The notes under the pieces: generated by a model | Told to the model about the DNA's origin: nothing | Database searches by the model: none | The model's input: only the letters and a program-made list of their open reading frames with translations | Assembly (NCBI GenBank): GCA_963665085.2 | Contig: CAXXXS010000001.1 | Coordinates: forward strand, 682,001-746,000 | DNA: 64,000 nt | Direction: 5' to 3' | Source of the DNA: G963665085 sp963665085 | Lineage (GTDB): Bacteria > Bacteroidota > Bacteroidia > Bacteroidales > JAAAOM01 | Position numbers and translations under genes: made by a program | Part shown: positions 19,738 through 27,945 of the stretch, piece by piece | Layout of the letters: each line of letters starts with the position of its first letter | Position numbering within the stretch: position 1 is the first letter of the stretch

Positions 19738-19738
19738 A

Positions 19739-19969
19739 CTATGAAGCTTTTTCAAGAGGAAAAGAGTGAAAACCATTGTCTGCCAACTTTGCTGCAAATT
19801 CAAGGCAAGCAGCTATATCCTCCTTTTCCAGGATAGGGTAAGCTTTTAAAATATCTTCGACTGAATCACCCGCTGCTATATAACCCAGGATGGTATTAAC
19901 TGTGATGCGCATCCCCCTTATTACAGGCTTTCCATTGCAAACTGCCGGATCTATAATTATTCTATTCAT
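19739..19969 (-). CDS. DUF433 antitoxin
   Basis: A 76-residue DUF433 protein: IIIDPAVCNGKPVIRGMRITVNTILGYIAAGDSVEDILKAYP is the classic core with the GKPVIRGxRI motif and a winged-helix-like fold. It pairs with the DUF5615 toxin encoded one base downstream, a type II toxin-antitoxin arrangement. A TAACTTTG promoter element lies 22 bp upstream of the ATG. Confidence 0.9.
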   Translation of the reverse strand: MNRIIIDPAVCNGKPVIRGMRITVNTILGYIAAGDSVEDILKAYPILEKEDIAACLEFAAKLADNGFHSFPLEKAS

Positions 19970-19990
19970 TGCGAACTAATTTATAATAAG

Positions 19991-19998
19991 CAAAGTTA
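19991..19998 (-). promoter_or_regulatory. candidate -7 element of the DUF433/DUF5615 pair
   Basis: The minus strand reads TAACTTTG, an exact TAnnTTTG match 21 bp before the antitoxin ATG. It sits just after the point where the epimerase fragment (copy 6) ends, so the cassette carries its own promoter. Confidence 0.5.
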
Positions 19999-20046
19999 CG
20001 AAATCAAAACAAATTAGATTAAGAATGTAGTGAAATTTGTTGGCGC

Positions 20047-20283
20047 CTTTGTTGTACTCATTAATACAAAATGTTTTACTCCTTTTACCTTGGCATATTT
20101 TGCCGTTTCAAAAGCTAAATTTGAGTTTACATTGTAGTATTCTTTTTCCGGGGCAACTTTCATTTGGTGAACTAGGGCAGCGAGGTGAAGGAGAACATCA
20201 AAACTCTCAAAGTTTATCTCATGTGATTTAATTTTAAAAAGATCAATATCTCGTATTTGATAATCTAAGTTTTCTCTTTTGAA
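20047..20283 (-). pseudogene. epimerase 5' fragment (copy 6)
   Basis: The minus strand encodes FKRENLDYQIRDIDLFKIK, then HLAALVHQM, VAPEKEYYNVNSNLAFETAKYA and GVKHFVLMSTTK, matching residues about 16-94 of the intact epimerase. The first 15 codons are missing, and similarity stops at 20047, right after the MSTxK strand (codon 94). The frame is open but has no start or C-terminal half. Divergence from other copies is higher, suggesting an older event. Confidence 0.88.
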
Positions 20284-20288
20284 ACTTT

Positions 20289-20401
20289 TTATGTCCCATC
20301 CTCAAGCCATTTATCCATGTCGTTCTGGGTATATCCTTTTTCTCCCCAAATCTTGGTTGCCTTATCTTTTATCCTGGTTGAAAAAAGTTCACAAGTGTTT
20401 T
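20289..20401 (-). pseudogene. C-terminal remnant of an unidentified cassette gene
   Basis: An open stretch encodes CELFSTRIKDKATKIWGEK, then GYTQNDMDKWLEDGT and TAA. It ends 5 bp before the epimerase fragment begins, the same position the intact cassette genes occupy. Its 5' part is cut off where similarity to the Rpn unit starts (about 20402). I do not recognise the family. Confidence 0.5.
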
Positions 20402-20427
20402 TTTTAATTGCCTTTCAGGTTATTTTG

Positions 20428-20435
20428 TATTTTTG
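20428..20435 (+). promoter_or_regulatory. candidate -7 promoter element of Rpn copy 1
   Basis: TATTTTTG matches TAnnTTTG, with ATTG 17 bp upstream, 23 bp before the ATG. The same sequence is present upstream of the second copy, so the promoter belongs to the duplicated unit. Confidence 0.5.
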
Positions 20436-20458
20436 CATTAATTCAATAGTTAGACAAA

Positions 20459-21388
20459 ATGCGATACCTCGATCCAAAAAACGATCTTACTTTTAAAAAA
20501 GTTTTCGGCCAGCACCCCCACCTGCTGAGGAGCCTGCTCAACGCGTTACTTCCATTTTCTGATGAAGAAGCGATTGTAAGCTTAGAATACCTGCCGGCAG
20601 AATTATCTCCTGACCTGCCCCTGTTAAAAAACACAATTGTTGACGTAAGGTGTGTTGACAAACACGGCAGGCAGTTTATTGTCGAGATGCAGGTACTGTG
20701 GACTGACAGTTTTATGAACAGGGTTTTGTTTAATGCTTCGAAAGCTTATGTGAGGCAATTGGAAAAAGGTGAGAAATACAAATACCTGCAACCTGTCTAC
20801 TCGCTCAACCTTATCGACGATACTTTCGATACCGATCCTTCGATGTTTTATCACCATTACAAAATTGTAAATAGTGAAAATACAGGTAAACAAATTAAAG
20901 GACTGGAGTTTGTATTTGTAGAACTGCCTAAATTTAAACCACAGGCGATATATCAAAAAAAACTGCAGGTGCTGTGGTTGCGGTATCTCACTGAAATTAA
21001 CGACAATACCACCGACATACCCAGTGAACTTTTAGCTTCCCCTGAAGTGCGCGAGGCCATTGAATGCCTGCAGGAATCGGCCTTTACAAAAAACGAACTG
21101 GAAGCTTATGATAAGTACTGGGACCAGGTGAGGGTTGAACGTACCATCCGTGAAGACTCGCACCTAAAAGGAAAAGCAGAAGGAGAACAAATCGGGTTGA
21201 AAAAGGGCGAACAAATAGGTCTGGAAAAAGGTATTTTTATAACAGCCTTACGTATTTTACAAAAAGGGAATAGCGTTTCCGAAACAGCAGAACTGACCGG
21301 GCTGGCTGTCAAAACAGTAGATCAACTTAATCTTTTGTTAAAAAAATACGGGAATGGGGTTGAAGAGCATTTAGGGGAAGTGGGTTAA
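20459..21388 (+). CDS. Rpn-family recombination-promoting nuclease / putative transposase, copy 1
   Basis: A 309-residue PD-(D/E)XK protein of the Rpn (PDDEXK_2, TIGR01784) family. The N-terminus YLDPKNDLTFKKVFGQHPHLL, the Asp of KNTIVDVRCVD and the VEMQ motif (E-x-Q instead of E-x-K, usual for the family) give the nuclease core. The C-terminal region has GEQIGLKKG-type repeats and a helix-turn-helix-like segment. E. coli Rpn proteins promote RecA-independent recombination and cut DNA, and some act in phage defence. It lies opposite in direction to the epimerase copies. The first two thirds are almost identical to copy 2 at 25339, while the last third is clearly more divergent. Confidence 0.88.
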   Translation: MRYLDPKNDLTFKKVFGQHPHLLRSLLNALLPFSDEEAIVSLEYLPAELSPDLPLLKNTIVDVRCVDKHGRQFIVEMQVLWTDSFMNRVLFNASKAYVRQLEKGEKYKYLQPVYSLNLIDDTFDTDPSMFYHHYKIVNSENTGKQIKGLEFVFVELPKFKPQAIYQKKLQVLWLRYLTEINDNTTDIPSELLASPEVREAIECLQESAFTKNELEAYDKYWDQVRVERTIREDSHLKGKAEGEQIGLKKGEQIGLEKGIFITALRILQKGNSVSETAELTGLAVKTVDQLNLLLKKYGNGVEEHLGEVG

Positions 21389-21432
21389 GAAAAATAATCA
21401 CTAATTTTGTATATAACAAAAGATTCATAAAA

Positions 21433-21678
21433 ATGAACACAGCAGAAATAAAACTAAATTTATTTCGAAAAATAGATAGCTTAAAGGCAGCACAACTCGA
21501 ACAAGTATACGATAAACTCTTGTCTTTATTGAACACAACCTCTGCCTATAATTTATCAAAGGAAGAAAATCAAGCCATTGATGAAGCTATAGAGATTAGC
21601 AAGCACACAGAGCCTTATTCTCATGAACAGGTAATGCCTGAAGCTAAAAAGAAATTTCCAAAAATACACTTTAAATGA
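21433..21678 (+). CDS. orphan antitoxin-like small protein
   Basis: An 81-residue protein (MNTAEIKLNLFRKIDSLKAA at the N-terminus, YSHEQVMPEAKKKFP near the end) with the layout of Bacteroidota antitoxins that precede RelE/ParE-type toxins. Its TGA overlaps an ATG in the usual antitoxin-toxin manner, but that frame stops after seven codons (MRKINLN), right where the 3' end of the convergent epimerase copy begins. The toxin gene therefore seems to have been lost. It lies 44 bp downstream of the Rpn gene on the same strand. Confidence 0.65.
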   Translation: MNTAEIKLNLFRKIDSLKAAQLEQVYDKLLSLLNTTSAYNLSKEENQAIDEAIEISKHTEPYSHEQVMPEAKKKFPKIHFK

Positions 21679-21694
21679 GAAAAATAAATTTGAA

Positions 21695-22555
21695 CTAGCC
21701 AAAAAATGCCTTTACCATCTCATTTATGCCATCTTTAAAAGAGTATTTTGGTTTATAATCAAGCGTTTTACAAGTCAAAGTATTGTCTACCACTAAATCA
21801 CCGAATAAACGCTGATAAATATTTGGTTTTACAACTTTAAGAGTTTTTTGAGCAATAGTTGGAATATTAATAATTCTCTTTCTTGATTCAAAATTACTGG
21901 CAATTTCTTTAACAAGTTTTGTAGTAGAAACAGATTCGCCATCTGATGCCAAAAATACGCCAGATTTTTGTTGCTTTATAACTTCATCAATTAATTGCAC
22001 CAGATTGCCAACATATGTTAAACTCCTTCTGTTATTGATATTACCAAGAGGTATTAATTTATATTGACTTATCACTCTCATTAAATTATGCATATTGGCT
22101 CGTACTCCCGCTCCGTAAACAAGTGGAGTACGTATAATTGACACAACAAAATCTTTATCTTCTAATTCTTTGATGCGTTGTTCCCCTTCTAATTTGCTTT
22201 TCCCATAGGGATCAAGTGGCAAACAACTTGAATTCTCAGTCCATGGAATTTTATCGGTAAATTCACCATAAACTTTAACAGTGCTCATGAACAAAAAATG
22301 TTTTACTCCATTTTCTTTGGCATATTTTGCTGTTTCAAAAGCTAAATCGGAGTTTACTTTAAAATATTCTTTTTCTGGGGCTCTTTTCATTTGATGGACT
22401 AAAGCAGCAAGATGTAACAATGCTTTAGAGTTTTTAAATTCTATCTCTTCAGGTTTTATTTGCAAGAGATCGATATCCTAGATTTGATAACCGAGGTTTT
22501 CTTCTTTGAGGTTTGTTCCGACAAAGCCGGAGGAGCCGGTGATGGAGAGTATCAT
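21695..22555 (-). pseudogene. NAD-dependent epimerase copy 5 with nonsense codon
   Basis: Full-length by alignment with the intact 286-residue copy: ATG at 22555 (MILSITGSSGFVGTNLKEEN) through the conserved C-terminus. Codon 27 is TAG (22478-22480) where the intact copy has CAG, so only a restart at TTG 22465, after the NAD-binding loop, would be possible. That product would lack GxxGxxG and is unlikely to work. The start ATG overlaps the TGA of the preceding ATPase (ATGA). The last 250 bp are practically identical to copy 2, while the middle differs by many substitutions. Confidence 0.88.
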
Positions 22556-23727
22556 AAGTTTTGATATTTATATAAATATTTTTCCAAAAACGTTTTAAGA
22601 CTGCAAACCCTGGTCTGTTCACTTACCATATAATCATCTGCATCAGGGCAGATGATATAATTTTCAGTTGTGCCTAAATCTTGAAATGCTATTGTATTTC
22701 CTTTGTTTTTTGAAGGTGAAGAGGATAATTTAAATTCAACAGCAAAAACAGGCTTAAGACCTTTAACCATAACCAAATCACATTCAGATCCGGCATGTGT
22801 CCTGTAAAAATAAGGATCAAAACTATCTTCTGTTGTGCTTAATATTTGCTGCATACAAAAATTCTCCCAAGAACTTCCGGCTACAGGATGCCCAAAAAGA
22901 TCGTTTAATGAATTTAACCTAAGCAAGCTATGTAGAATTCCTGTATCCGGGATAAATATTTTAGGCGATTTAACTAAACGCTTGTTGAGGTTATGGTTGA
23001 ATGGATAGAGTCGATGAATAAGAAATGAATTTTCTAGAAAATCCAAATAATTTCTTAATGTAGGAACCGAAATCCCTAAGGCTTTTGACAAGTTGGTATA
23101 ATTTACCAATTGACCATTCATGTTGGCAAGCATGGTCCATAAGCGTTCTATTAGAACCGGGCTGGCGTTAATTCCCAGTATTGGCAAATCCCTTTCAACA
23201 TAAGACCGGACAAAATTCTGCTTCCAGATGTTTGATAATTTTTTGTTTGGTGCAAGCAAAGAATCGGGGAAGCCACCCCGAAACCATAGTTGGTCATGTG
23301 TAATAGGCAAGCCTGAAATTTCACCCAATGAAATGGGATTAAGTTTAAGGTACGCAATCCTTCCGGCCAACGATTCTGAACTTTGCCTCAAAAGTTCGGG
23401 TGAAGCTGAGCCCAAAATTATAAATCTACCGGGCCAGCGGTGTTGATCAATTAACGATCGCATTAATGGGAATAAATCAGGATTTCGCTGAATCTCGTCA
23501 ATAACGATGGTTTTATGTTCATTTCGTTTTAGAAATAATTCCGGTTCATGAAGTTTATCTAAGTCTGATGGCTTTTCCAGGTCAAGAAATAAAATTTCCT
23601 CTAAACCTTCGAAATAATTGCGGACAAATGTAGTTTTCCCAACCTGACGAGGACCTATAACGGCTACCGCCGGAAAAAATCCCAGAAGTTCGTTAAATTG
23701 ATTTTTTATTTTTCGTTGAATATACAC
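22552..23727 (-). CDS. AAA ATPase with DUF4143 domain
   Basis: A 391-residue protein with Walker A (IGPRQVGKTT), Walker B (IVIDEIQRNPDLFP), a sensor-like LGSASPELL, and the C-terminal DUF4143 nuclease-like domain (SECDLVMVKG, FAVEFKLSSSPSKNKG). Family members are widespread mobile accessory genes with no settled function. The start is GTG at 23727: an in-frame TAA lies four codons upstream and MYIQRKI is the family's usual beginning. An 11-bp inverted repeat lies just upstream. The gene is flanked by epimerase 5' sequences on both sides. Confidence 0.88.
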   Translation of the reverse strand: MYIQRKIKNQFNELLGFFPAVAVIGPRQVGKTTFVRNYFEGLEEILFLDLEKPSDLDKLHEPELFLKRNEHKTIVIDEIQRNPDLFPLMRSLIDQHRWPGRFIILGSASPELLRQSSESLAGRIAYLKLNPISLGEISGLPITHDQLWFRGGFPDSLLAPNKKLSNIWKQNFVRSYVERDLPILGINASPVLIERLWTMLANMNGQLVNYTNLSKALGISVPTLRNYLDFLENSFLIHRLYPFNHNLNKRLVKSPKIFIPDTGILHSLLRLNSLNDLFGHPVAGSSWENFCMQQILSTTEDSFDPYFYRTHAGSECDLVMVKGLKPVFAVEFKLSSSPSKNKGNTIAFQDLGTTENYIICPDADDYMVSEQTRVCSLKTFLEKYLYKYQNL

Positions 23728-23745
23728 AATGTAAAATTACAATTA

Positions 23746-23785
23746 TTCTTGAAAAATGCGAAATTGATTTATATTTTTTCAAGAA
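23746..23785 (-). promoter_or_regulatory. 11-bp inverted repeat upstream of the ATPase gene
   Basis: TTCTTGAAAAA at 23746-23756 and its exact complement TTTTTCAAGAA at 23775-23785 flank an 18-bp spacer, ending 19 bp before the GTG start. The position suits an operator or a promoter-overlapping hairpin controlling the ATPase. The symmetry is seen; the role is inferred. Confidence 0.5.
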
Positions 23786-23806
23786 AATTTTTCGTGTGTG
23801 ATTAGC

Positions 23807-24031
23807 GTATTCAAAGGCTAAATCTGAGTTTACTTTGAAATATTCGCTTTCCGGGGCACCTTTCATTTGGTGGACTAAGGCGGCGAGGTGGAGGAGTGAG
23901 ACGCAATTATTAAAATTTATTTTTTGGGGCTTTATTTGTAATAAGTCTATATCCTGAATTTGGTAACCAAGGTTTTCGTTTTTAAAATTTGTTCCGACGA
24001 AGCCGGAAGAGCCGGTGATAGATATCTGCAT
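23807..24031 (-). pseudogene. epimerase 5' fragment (copy 4)
   Basis: ATG at 24031 begins MQISITGSSGFVGTNFKNEN and follows the intact epimerase to about residue 75 (NSDLAFE). There the similarity ends, and the frame runs on into the promoter region of the ATPase before stopping at 23693. The start lies 15 bp after the stop of the broken ATPase gene. Confidence 0.88.
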
Positions 24032-24046
24032 ATTATATGAATTTTG

Positions 24047-24996
24047 TTATAAGTCATCAAGGCTTAAAAAATCAAGCAGATGAATATGCCTGATACCTTT
24101 ATAGGTTGTAATAGCGGGAAAATCATCCATTGTTACTACGTATTTCGGGTAATTGTCTTGTATATCCAATAAATTACCAAATTCTCTTTTTGTTACATTT
24201 TCGGATGATAAGAGGTAAGCCACTTGTACATATATGTATTCGCCATTTCGGTGTGCGATAAAATCAATTTCTTTATCATAATTTTTTCCGACGCAAACAG
24301 AATATCCAAAAAAACATAAATGGTTGTACACTACGTTTTCAAGAGTTTTAGCAATATCAGAAGGCTTATATCCACCTACTGCATTTCGCAGGCCTAAGTC
24401 TTCGAAAAAAAATTTCTCACCACTTTCAAATATTTTTCAGATAATCAAACACCATTTCATCCTCAGGCGGAACATGAACCAGATAGGGCATGCCACCATG
24501 TTTAAGATACCGCATGAGAGATTCATGGGTTCTATCTAATTTATGAAATAAAAGGAACTCACTAAAGGATAAACTGTGGACATGTATTCAACCTGTCTTC
24601 CACTAAGCAGGGTCGCTAACTCGCCTAAAAATACCGATGAATTGCTACCGGTGCAGTAAATATCGTAATTGCCATCAGAAAGCAGGCTGCGCAAAGCTTT
24701 TTCATAACCTTCAATCTCCTGTACCTCATCGATAAAACATAATTTGTTTTGTCGAGACTTTGCTTTTTGATGTATTCCATTAAATGGATGTAGGACTTTA
24801 TTTCATCAAACTCAAATTTTTCCTTATCAATGTAAATAAAATTACCTGTGGGGGTTAAGTTAGCTAGTTCATCTACTATTTGCTTTAATAGATAGCTTTT
24901 GCCAACCCTGCGCTGCCCGGTAATAACCTTTATAAGTTGCTTATTGAAATATGGTCTTACCCTGCTAAGATATTTTTCGCGTTTTATTAGAACCAT
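24047..24996 (-). pseudogene. broken DUF4143 ATPase
   Basis: The N-terminus (ATG 24996, VLIKREKYLSRVRPYF) has Walker A ITGQRRVGKSYLLKQ. A frameshift near 24760 separates it from the Walker B part (KLCFIDEVQEIEGYEKALRS, then YDIYCTGSNSSVFLGELATLLSGR). A second frameshift precedes EFLLFHKLDRTHESLMRYLK and HGGMPYLVHVPPEDEMVFDY. About 80 residues of the middle are deleted, and the frame resumes at GEKFFFEDLGLRNAVGGYKP and ends with the DUF4143 C-terminus (DKEIDFIAHR, YVQVAYLL). It is a different lineage from the intact ATPase at 22552. Confidence 0.87.
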
Positions 24997-25117
24997 TTTC
25001 AGTATACTTCAAAACATCCCCAAATATATGATATTTATTCATTATACTGAACAAATATACTAGGTGGTTAAAAATCGAATTTATATTTACATACAAAAAA
25101 GTGAAAATCTGAATTAG

Positions 25118-25225
25118 CTTAACTGTACTCATGAATACGAAATGTTTTACAATTCTCTTTTTTGATTAAAAATTACTGGCAATTTCTTTGACAAATTATC
25201 TTGTTGATATTGCCTCATAACCATC
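25118..25225 (-). pseudogene. scrambled epimerase remnants (copy 3)
   Basis: The minus strand first matches the intact epimerase around residues 208-227 (DGxxxxST, FVKEIASNF) and then, out of order, around residues 79-94 (KEN, KHFVFMSTVK), with frame changes. Similarity again ends right after STVK at 25118. These are two fused ends of otherwise deleted copies. Confidence 0.75.
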
Positions 25226-25307
25226 AATGTTTATTAAATCGGGCTTAAAGTAAAATTGCCGCTGTCTTTTCAAAACTTTTTTTATAATTGCCTTTCAAGT
25301 TATTTTG

Positions 25308-25315
25308 TATTTTTG
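25308..25315 (+). promoter_or_regulatory. candidate -7 promoter element of Rpn copy 2
   Basis: TATTTTTG, identical in sequence and distance to the element before copy 1 at 20428. Confidence 0.5.
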
Positions 25316-25338
25316 CATTAATTCAATAGTTAGACAAA

Positions 25339-26256
25339 ATGCGATACCTCGATCCAAAAAACGATCTTACTTTTAAAAAAGTTTTCGGCCAGCACCCCCA
25401 CCTGCTGCGGAGCCTGCTCAACGCGTTACTTCCATTTTCTGATGAAGAAGCGATTGTAAGCTTAGAATACCTGCCAGCAGAATTATCTCCTGACCTGCCC
25501 CTGTTAAAAAACACAATTGTTGACGTAAGGTGTGTTGACAAACACGGCAGGCAGTTTATTGTCGAGATGCAGGTACTGTGGACTGACAGTTTTATGAACA
25601 GGGTTTTGTTTAATGCTTCGAAAGCTTATGTGAGGCAATTGGAAAAAGGTGAGAAATACAAATACCTGCAACCTGTCTACTCGCTCAACCTTATCGACGA
25701 TACTTTCGATACCGATCCTTCGATGTTTTATCACCATTACAAAATTGTAAATAGTGAAAATACAGGTAAACAAATCAAAGGACTGGAGTTTGTATTTGTA
25801 GAACTGCCTAAATTTAAACCACAGGCGATATATCAAAAAAAACTGCAGGTGCTGTGGTTGCGGTACCTCACTGAAATTAACGACAATACCACCGACATAC
25901 CCAGTGAACTTTTAGCTGACCCTGAAGTGCGTGAAGCCATTGAATGCCTTCAGGAATCCGCATTTACAAAAAACGAACTGGACGCTTATGATAAGTACTG
26001 GGACCAGGTGAGGGTTGAACGTACCATTCGTGAAGACTCACATTTAAAAGGAAAAGCGGAAGGCGAACAAATTGGATTGGAAAAAGGCGAACGAACCGGT
26101 TTTTACAAAGCTGCCCTACGCATACTCCAAAAAGGAAATACTATTACCGAAGCAGCTGAGCTGACCGGACTGGGTATCGAAATAGTAGATCAACTTAATC
26201 TTTTGTTAAAAAAATATGGGGACGGGGCTGAAGAACATTTAGATGAGGTGGGATGA
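25339..26256 (+). CDS. Rpn-family recombination-promoting nuclease / putative transposase, copy 2
   Basis: A 305-residue near-duplicate of the protein at 20459, with the same PD-(D/E)XK core (IVDVRCVD, VEMQ). The shared segment begins about 57 bp before the ATG, at 25283. Residues 1-204 differ at only a handful of DNA positions, whereas the C-terminal tail differs by many substitutions and a short deletion (GEQIGLEKGERTGFYKAALR against GEQIGLKKGEQIGLEKGIFI). This mosaic pattern suggests gene conversion or tail exchange. The gene converges on the intact epimerase copy (40 bp gap). Confidence 0.88.
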   Translation: MRYLDPKNDLTFKKVFGQHPHLLRSLLNALLPFSDEEAIVSLEYLPAELSPDLPLLKNTIVDVRCVDKHGRQFIVEMQVLWTDSFMNRVLFNASKAYVRQLEKGEKYKYLQPVYSLNLIDDTFDTDPSMFYHHYKIVNSENTGKQIKGLEFVFVELPKFKPQAIYQKKLQVLWLRYLTEINDNTTDIPSELLADPEVREAIECLQESAFTKNELDAYDKYWDQVRVERTIREDSHLKGKAEGEQIGLEKGERTGFYKAALRILQKGNTITEAAELTGLGIEIVDQLNLLLKKYGDGAEEHLDEVG

Positions 26257-26296
26257 AAAAAATAAATTCCTCAGTATCGGCAGATGGGGCAAAATC

Positions 26297-27157
26297 CTAA
26301 GAAAGAAATGCCTTTACCATCTCATTTATGCCATCTTTAAAAGAGTATTTTGGTTTATAATCAAGCGTTTTACAAGTCAAAGTATTGTCTACCACTAAAT
26401 CACCGAATAAACGCTGATAAATATTTGGTTTTACAACTTTAAGAGTTTTTTGAGCAATAGTTGGAATATTAATAATTCTCTTTCTTGATTCAAAATTACT
26501 GGCAATTTCTTTAACAAGTTTTGTAGTAGAAACAGGTTCTCCATCAGATGCCAAAAACACACCAGATTTTCGCTGCTTTATAACCTCATCAATTAATTGA
26601 ACCAAATTTCCAACATAAGTTAGACTTCTTTTGTTGTTGATATTCCCTAGAGGGATAAATTGATATTTGCTTATCAACCTCATCAAATTATGCATATTGG
26701 CACGCACTCCGGCTCCGTAAACAAGTGGTGTGCGTATTATGGAAACAATAAAATTTTTATCTTCTAATTCTTTGATGCGTTGTTCCCCTTCCAATTTACT
26801 TTTCCCATAAGGGTCTAGCGGTTGACAGGTCGAGTTTTCACTCCATGGTGCTTCGTCTGTAAATTCTCCATAAACTTTTACAGTGCTCATGAATACAAAG
26901 TGTTTCACTCCGTTTTCTTTGGCATATTTTGCTGTTTCGAAAGCTAAGTCTGAATTTACATTGTAGTATTCTTTTTCCGGAGCGCCTTTCATTTGGTGGA
27001 CAAGAGCAGCGAGATGGAGGAGTGAATCACAATTATCAAAATTTATTTCTTTAGGCTTTATTTGTAATAAGTCTATATCCTGAATTTGGTAACCAAGGTT
27101 TTCGTTTTTAAAGTTTGTTCCGACGAAGCCGGAAGAGCCGGTAATTGATAGGTTCAT
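26297..27157 (-). CDS. NAD-dependent nucleotide-sugar epimerase/reductase, intact copy (WbpV-like)
   Basis: A 286-residue extended SDR. It has the NAD loop TGSSGFVG (residues 7-14) and the catalytic Ser in MSTVKVYG (Ser91) with Tyr117/Lys121 in DPYGKSK. RTPLVYGAG and RSLTYVGNLVQLIDEV complete the fold. Together with a WbpM-like dehydratase and a WbpL-like transferase it probably reduces or epimerises a UDP-4-keto-6-deoxy-HexNAc. It is the only uninterrupted copy among seven. It begins 3 bp after the PIN toxin stop, as if co-transcribed with that cassette rather than with its original glycosyltransferase neighbour. Confidence 0.85.
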   Translation of the reverse strand: MNLSITGSSGFVGTNFKNENLGYQIQDIDLLQIKPKEINFDNCDSLLHLAALVHQMKGAPEKEYYNVNSDLAFETAKYAKENGVKHFVFMSTVKVYGEFTDEAPWSENSTCQPLDPYGKSKLEGEQRIKELEDKNFIVSIIRTPLVYGAGVRANMHNLMRLISKYQFIPLGNINNKRSLTYVGNLVQLIDEVIKQRKSGVFLASDGEPVSTTKLVKEIASNFESRKRIINIPTIAQKTLKVVKPNIYQRLFGDLVVDNTLTCKTLDYKPKYSFKDGINEMVKAFLS

Positions 27158-27160
27158 TAA

Positions 27161-27550
27161 TTATAAGAAAATAATTGGTAAGTTATAATTTAAAATCAAC
27201 TTATCTTCTGTGATAAGTTTAAAGTTATTTTCTATTGCTTGTGCGATAATAATCCTGTCAAAAGGATCTTTATGCAAAAGAGGAAGCCCTTCTATGTTAT
27301 TGATAGTAGCTTCAGTAATAGTAAGAGATTCAATCTGATGAAGTATCCTTTTTTGAGACAAATATGAAGAAGGCTTTTCTGGTAAATCCAATTTCCCAAT
27401 CTGACTTTTTATTACACATTCCCAAATAGAAGCAACACTTAGGTAAATATTATTGGGGTTCGATTCAATAATTTCTTTATATGATCTTTTCAGTTTTCTA
27501 TCTCCGCTAATGTACCAAAGAAAAATATGAGTATCAATAAGAATATCCAT
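27161..27550 (-). CDS. PIN-domain toxin (VapC-like)
   Basis: A 129-residue PIN ribonuclease: ILIDTHIFLWYISG carries the first Asp, SVASIWECVIKSQIGKL the central Glu, and LHKDPFDRIIIAQAIEN the later acidic residues. The ATG at 27550 is chosen over the preceding TTG because it overlaps the antitoxin TGA by one base (TGATG). It is followed 3 bp later by the intact epimerase start. Confidence 0.88.
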   Translation of the reverse strand: MDILIDTHIFLWYISGDRKLKRSYKEIIESNPNNIYLSVASIWECVIKSQIGKLDLPEKPSSYLSQKRILHQIESLTITEATINNIEGLPLLHKDPFDRIIIAQAIENNFKLITEDKLILNYNLPIIFL

Positions 27551-27762
27551 CAATCTCTGTAAAAATTATTAATAATATCATCAGGCAAAGGTTCATTAAA
27601 ACTTTCTGGCACAATAAACTCATCTTTTGCCAATGCGTAAGGTCGTTTAATTTCACTATTCTTCTTGTCAACCGTATATTTTTTAAGGAGAAATTCGTAA
27701 TAATCTTGTATCTCACGCCTAACAACTTCTGGAAATATATCAATTCTTAATGTATCCATCAT
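27550..27762 (-). CDS. DUF2281-like antitoxin
   Basis: A 70-residue protein (DTLRIDIFPEVVRREIQDYY, then EFLLKKYTVDKK) with a C-terminal FIVPESFNEPLPDDIINNFY segment, the usual antitoxin that precedes PIN toxins of this type. It overlaps the toxin start by one base. Start ATG at 27762 or 27759. A decayed relative lies just upstream at 27946. Confidence 0.8.
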   Translation of the reverse strand: MMDTLRIDIFPEVVRREIQDYYEFLLKKYTVDKKNSEIKRPYALAKDEFIVPESFNEPLPDDIINNFYRD

Positions 27763-27822
27763 TCAAAATTTTAACCACTTACACAAAGTTAATAATTAAT
27801 CTATATCTTGAAGTTGCCTCAA

Positions 27823-27915
27823 TTAATATATCTCAGAACTCGAATTGCCTGTTTGTTTTTTTCTTTTTTTACGAATGAAGTCAATGATTATTGATGTGTC
27901 AACTAAAATTGCTAT
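27823..27915 (-). pseudogene. PIN-domain toxin remnant
   Basis: A short frame reads IAILVDTSIIIDFIRKKRKK, the first strand and Asp of a VapC-type PIN domain, then stops after about 30 codons. It follows the decayed antitoxin and marks an older, lost toxin-antitoxin cassette of a different PIN lineage from that at 27161. Confidence 0.65.
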
Positions 27916-27945
27916 ATGTCCCAATCTTTTAATTTTATATCATTT

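Noticed and set aside
20443..20956. Minus-strand frames opposite both Rpn genes, conserved in the two copies
   Set aside because: The conservation is explained by the near-identity of the Rpn genes; no start signal or family similarity.
21695..22465. Functional short epimerase starting at TTG 22465
   Set aside because: It would lack the NAD-binding GxxGxxG loop; the upstream sequence aligns in frame across a stop codon, so a pseudogene is the better reading.
23693..23806. C-terminal tail of epimerase fragment 4 as a new coding fusion
   Set aside because: The tail reads through the inverted repeat and promoter of the ATPase gene; codon content is that of non-coding DNA.
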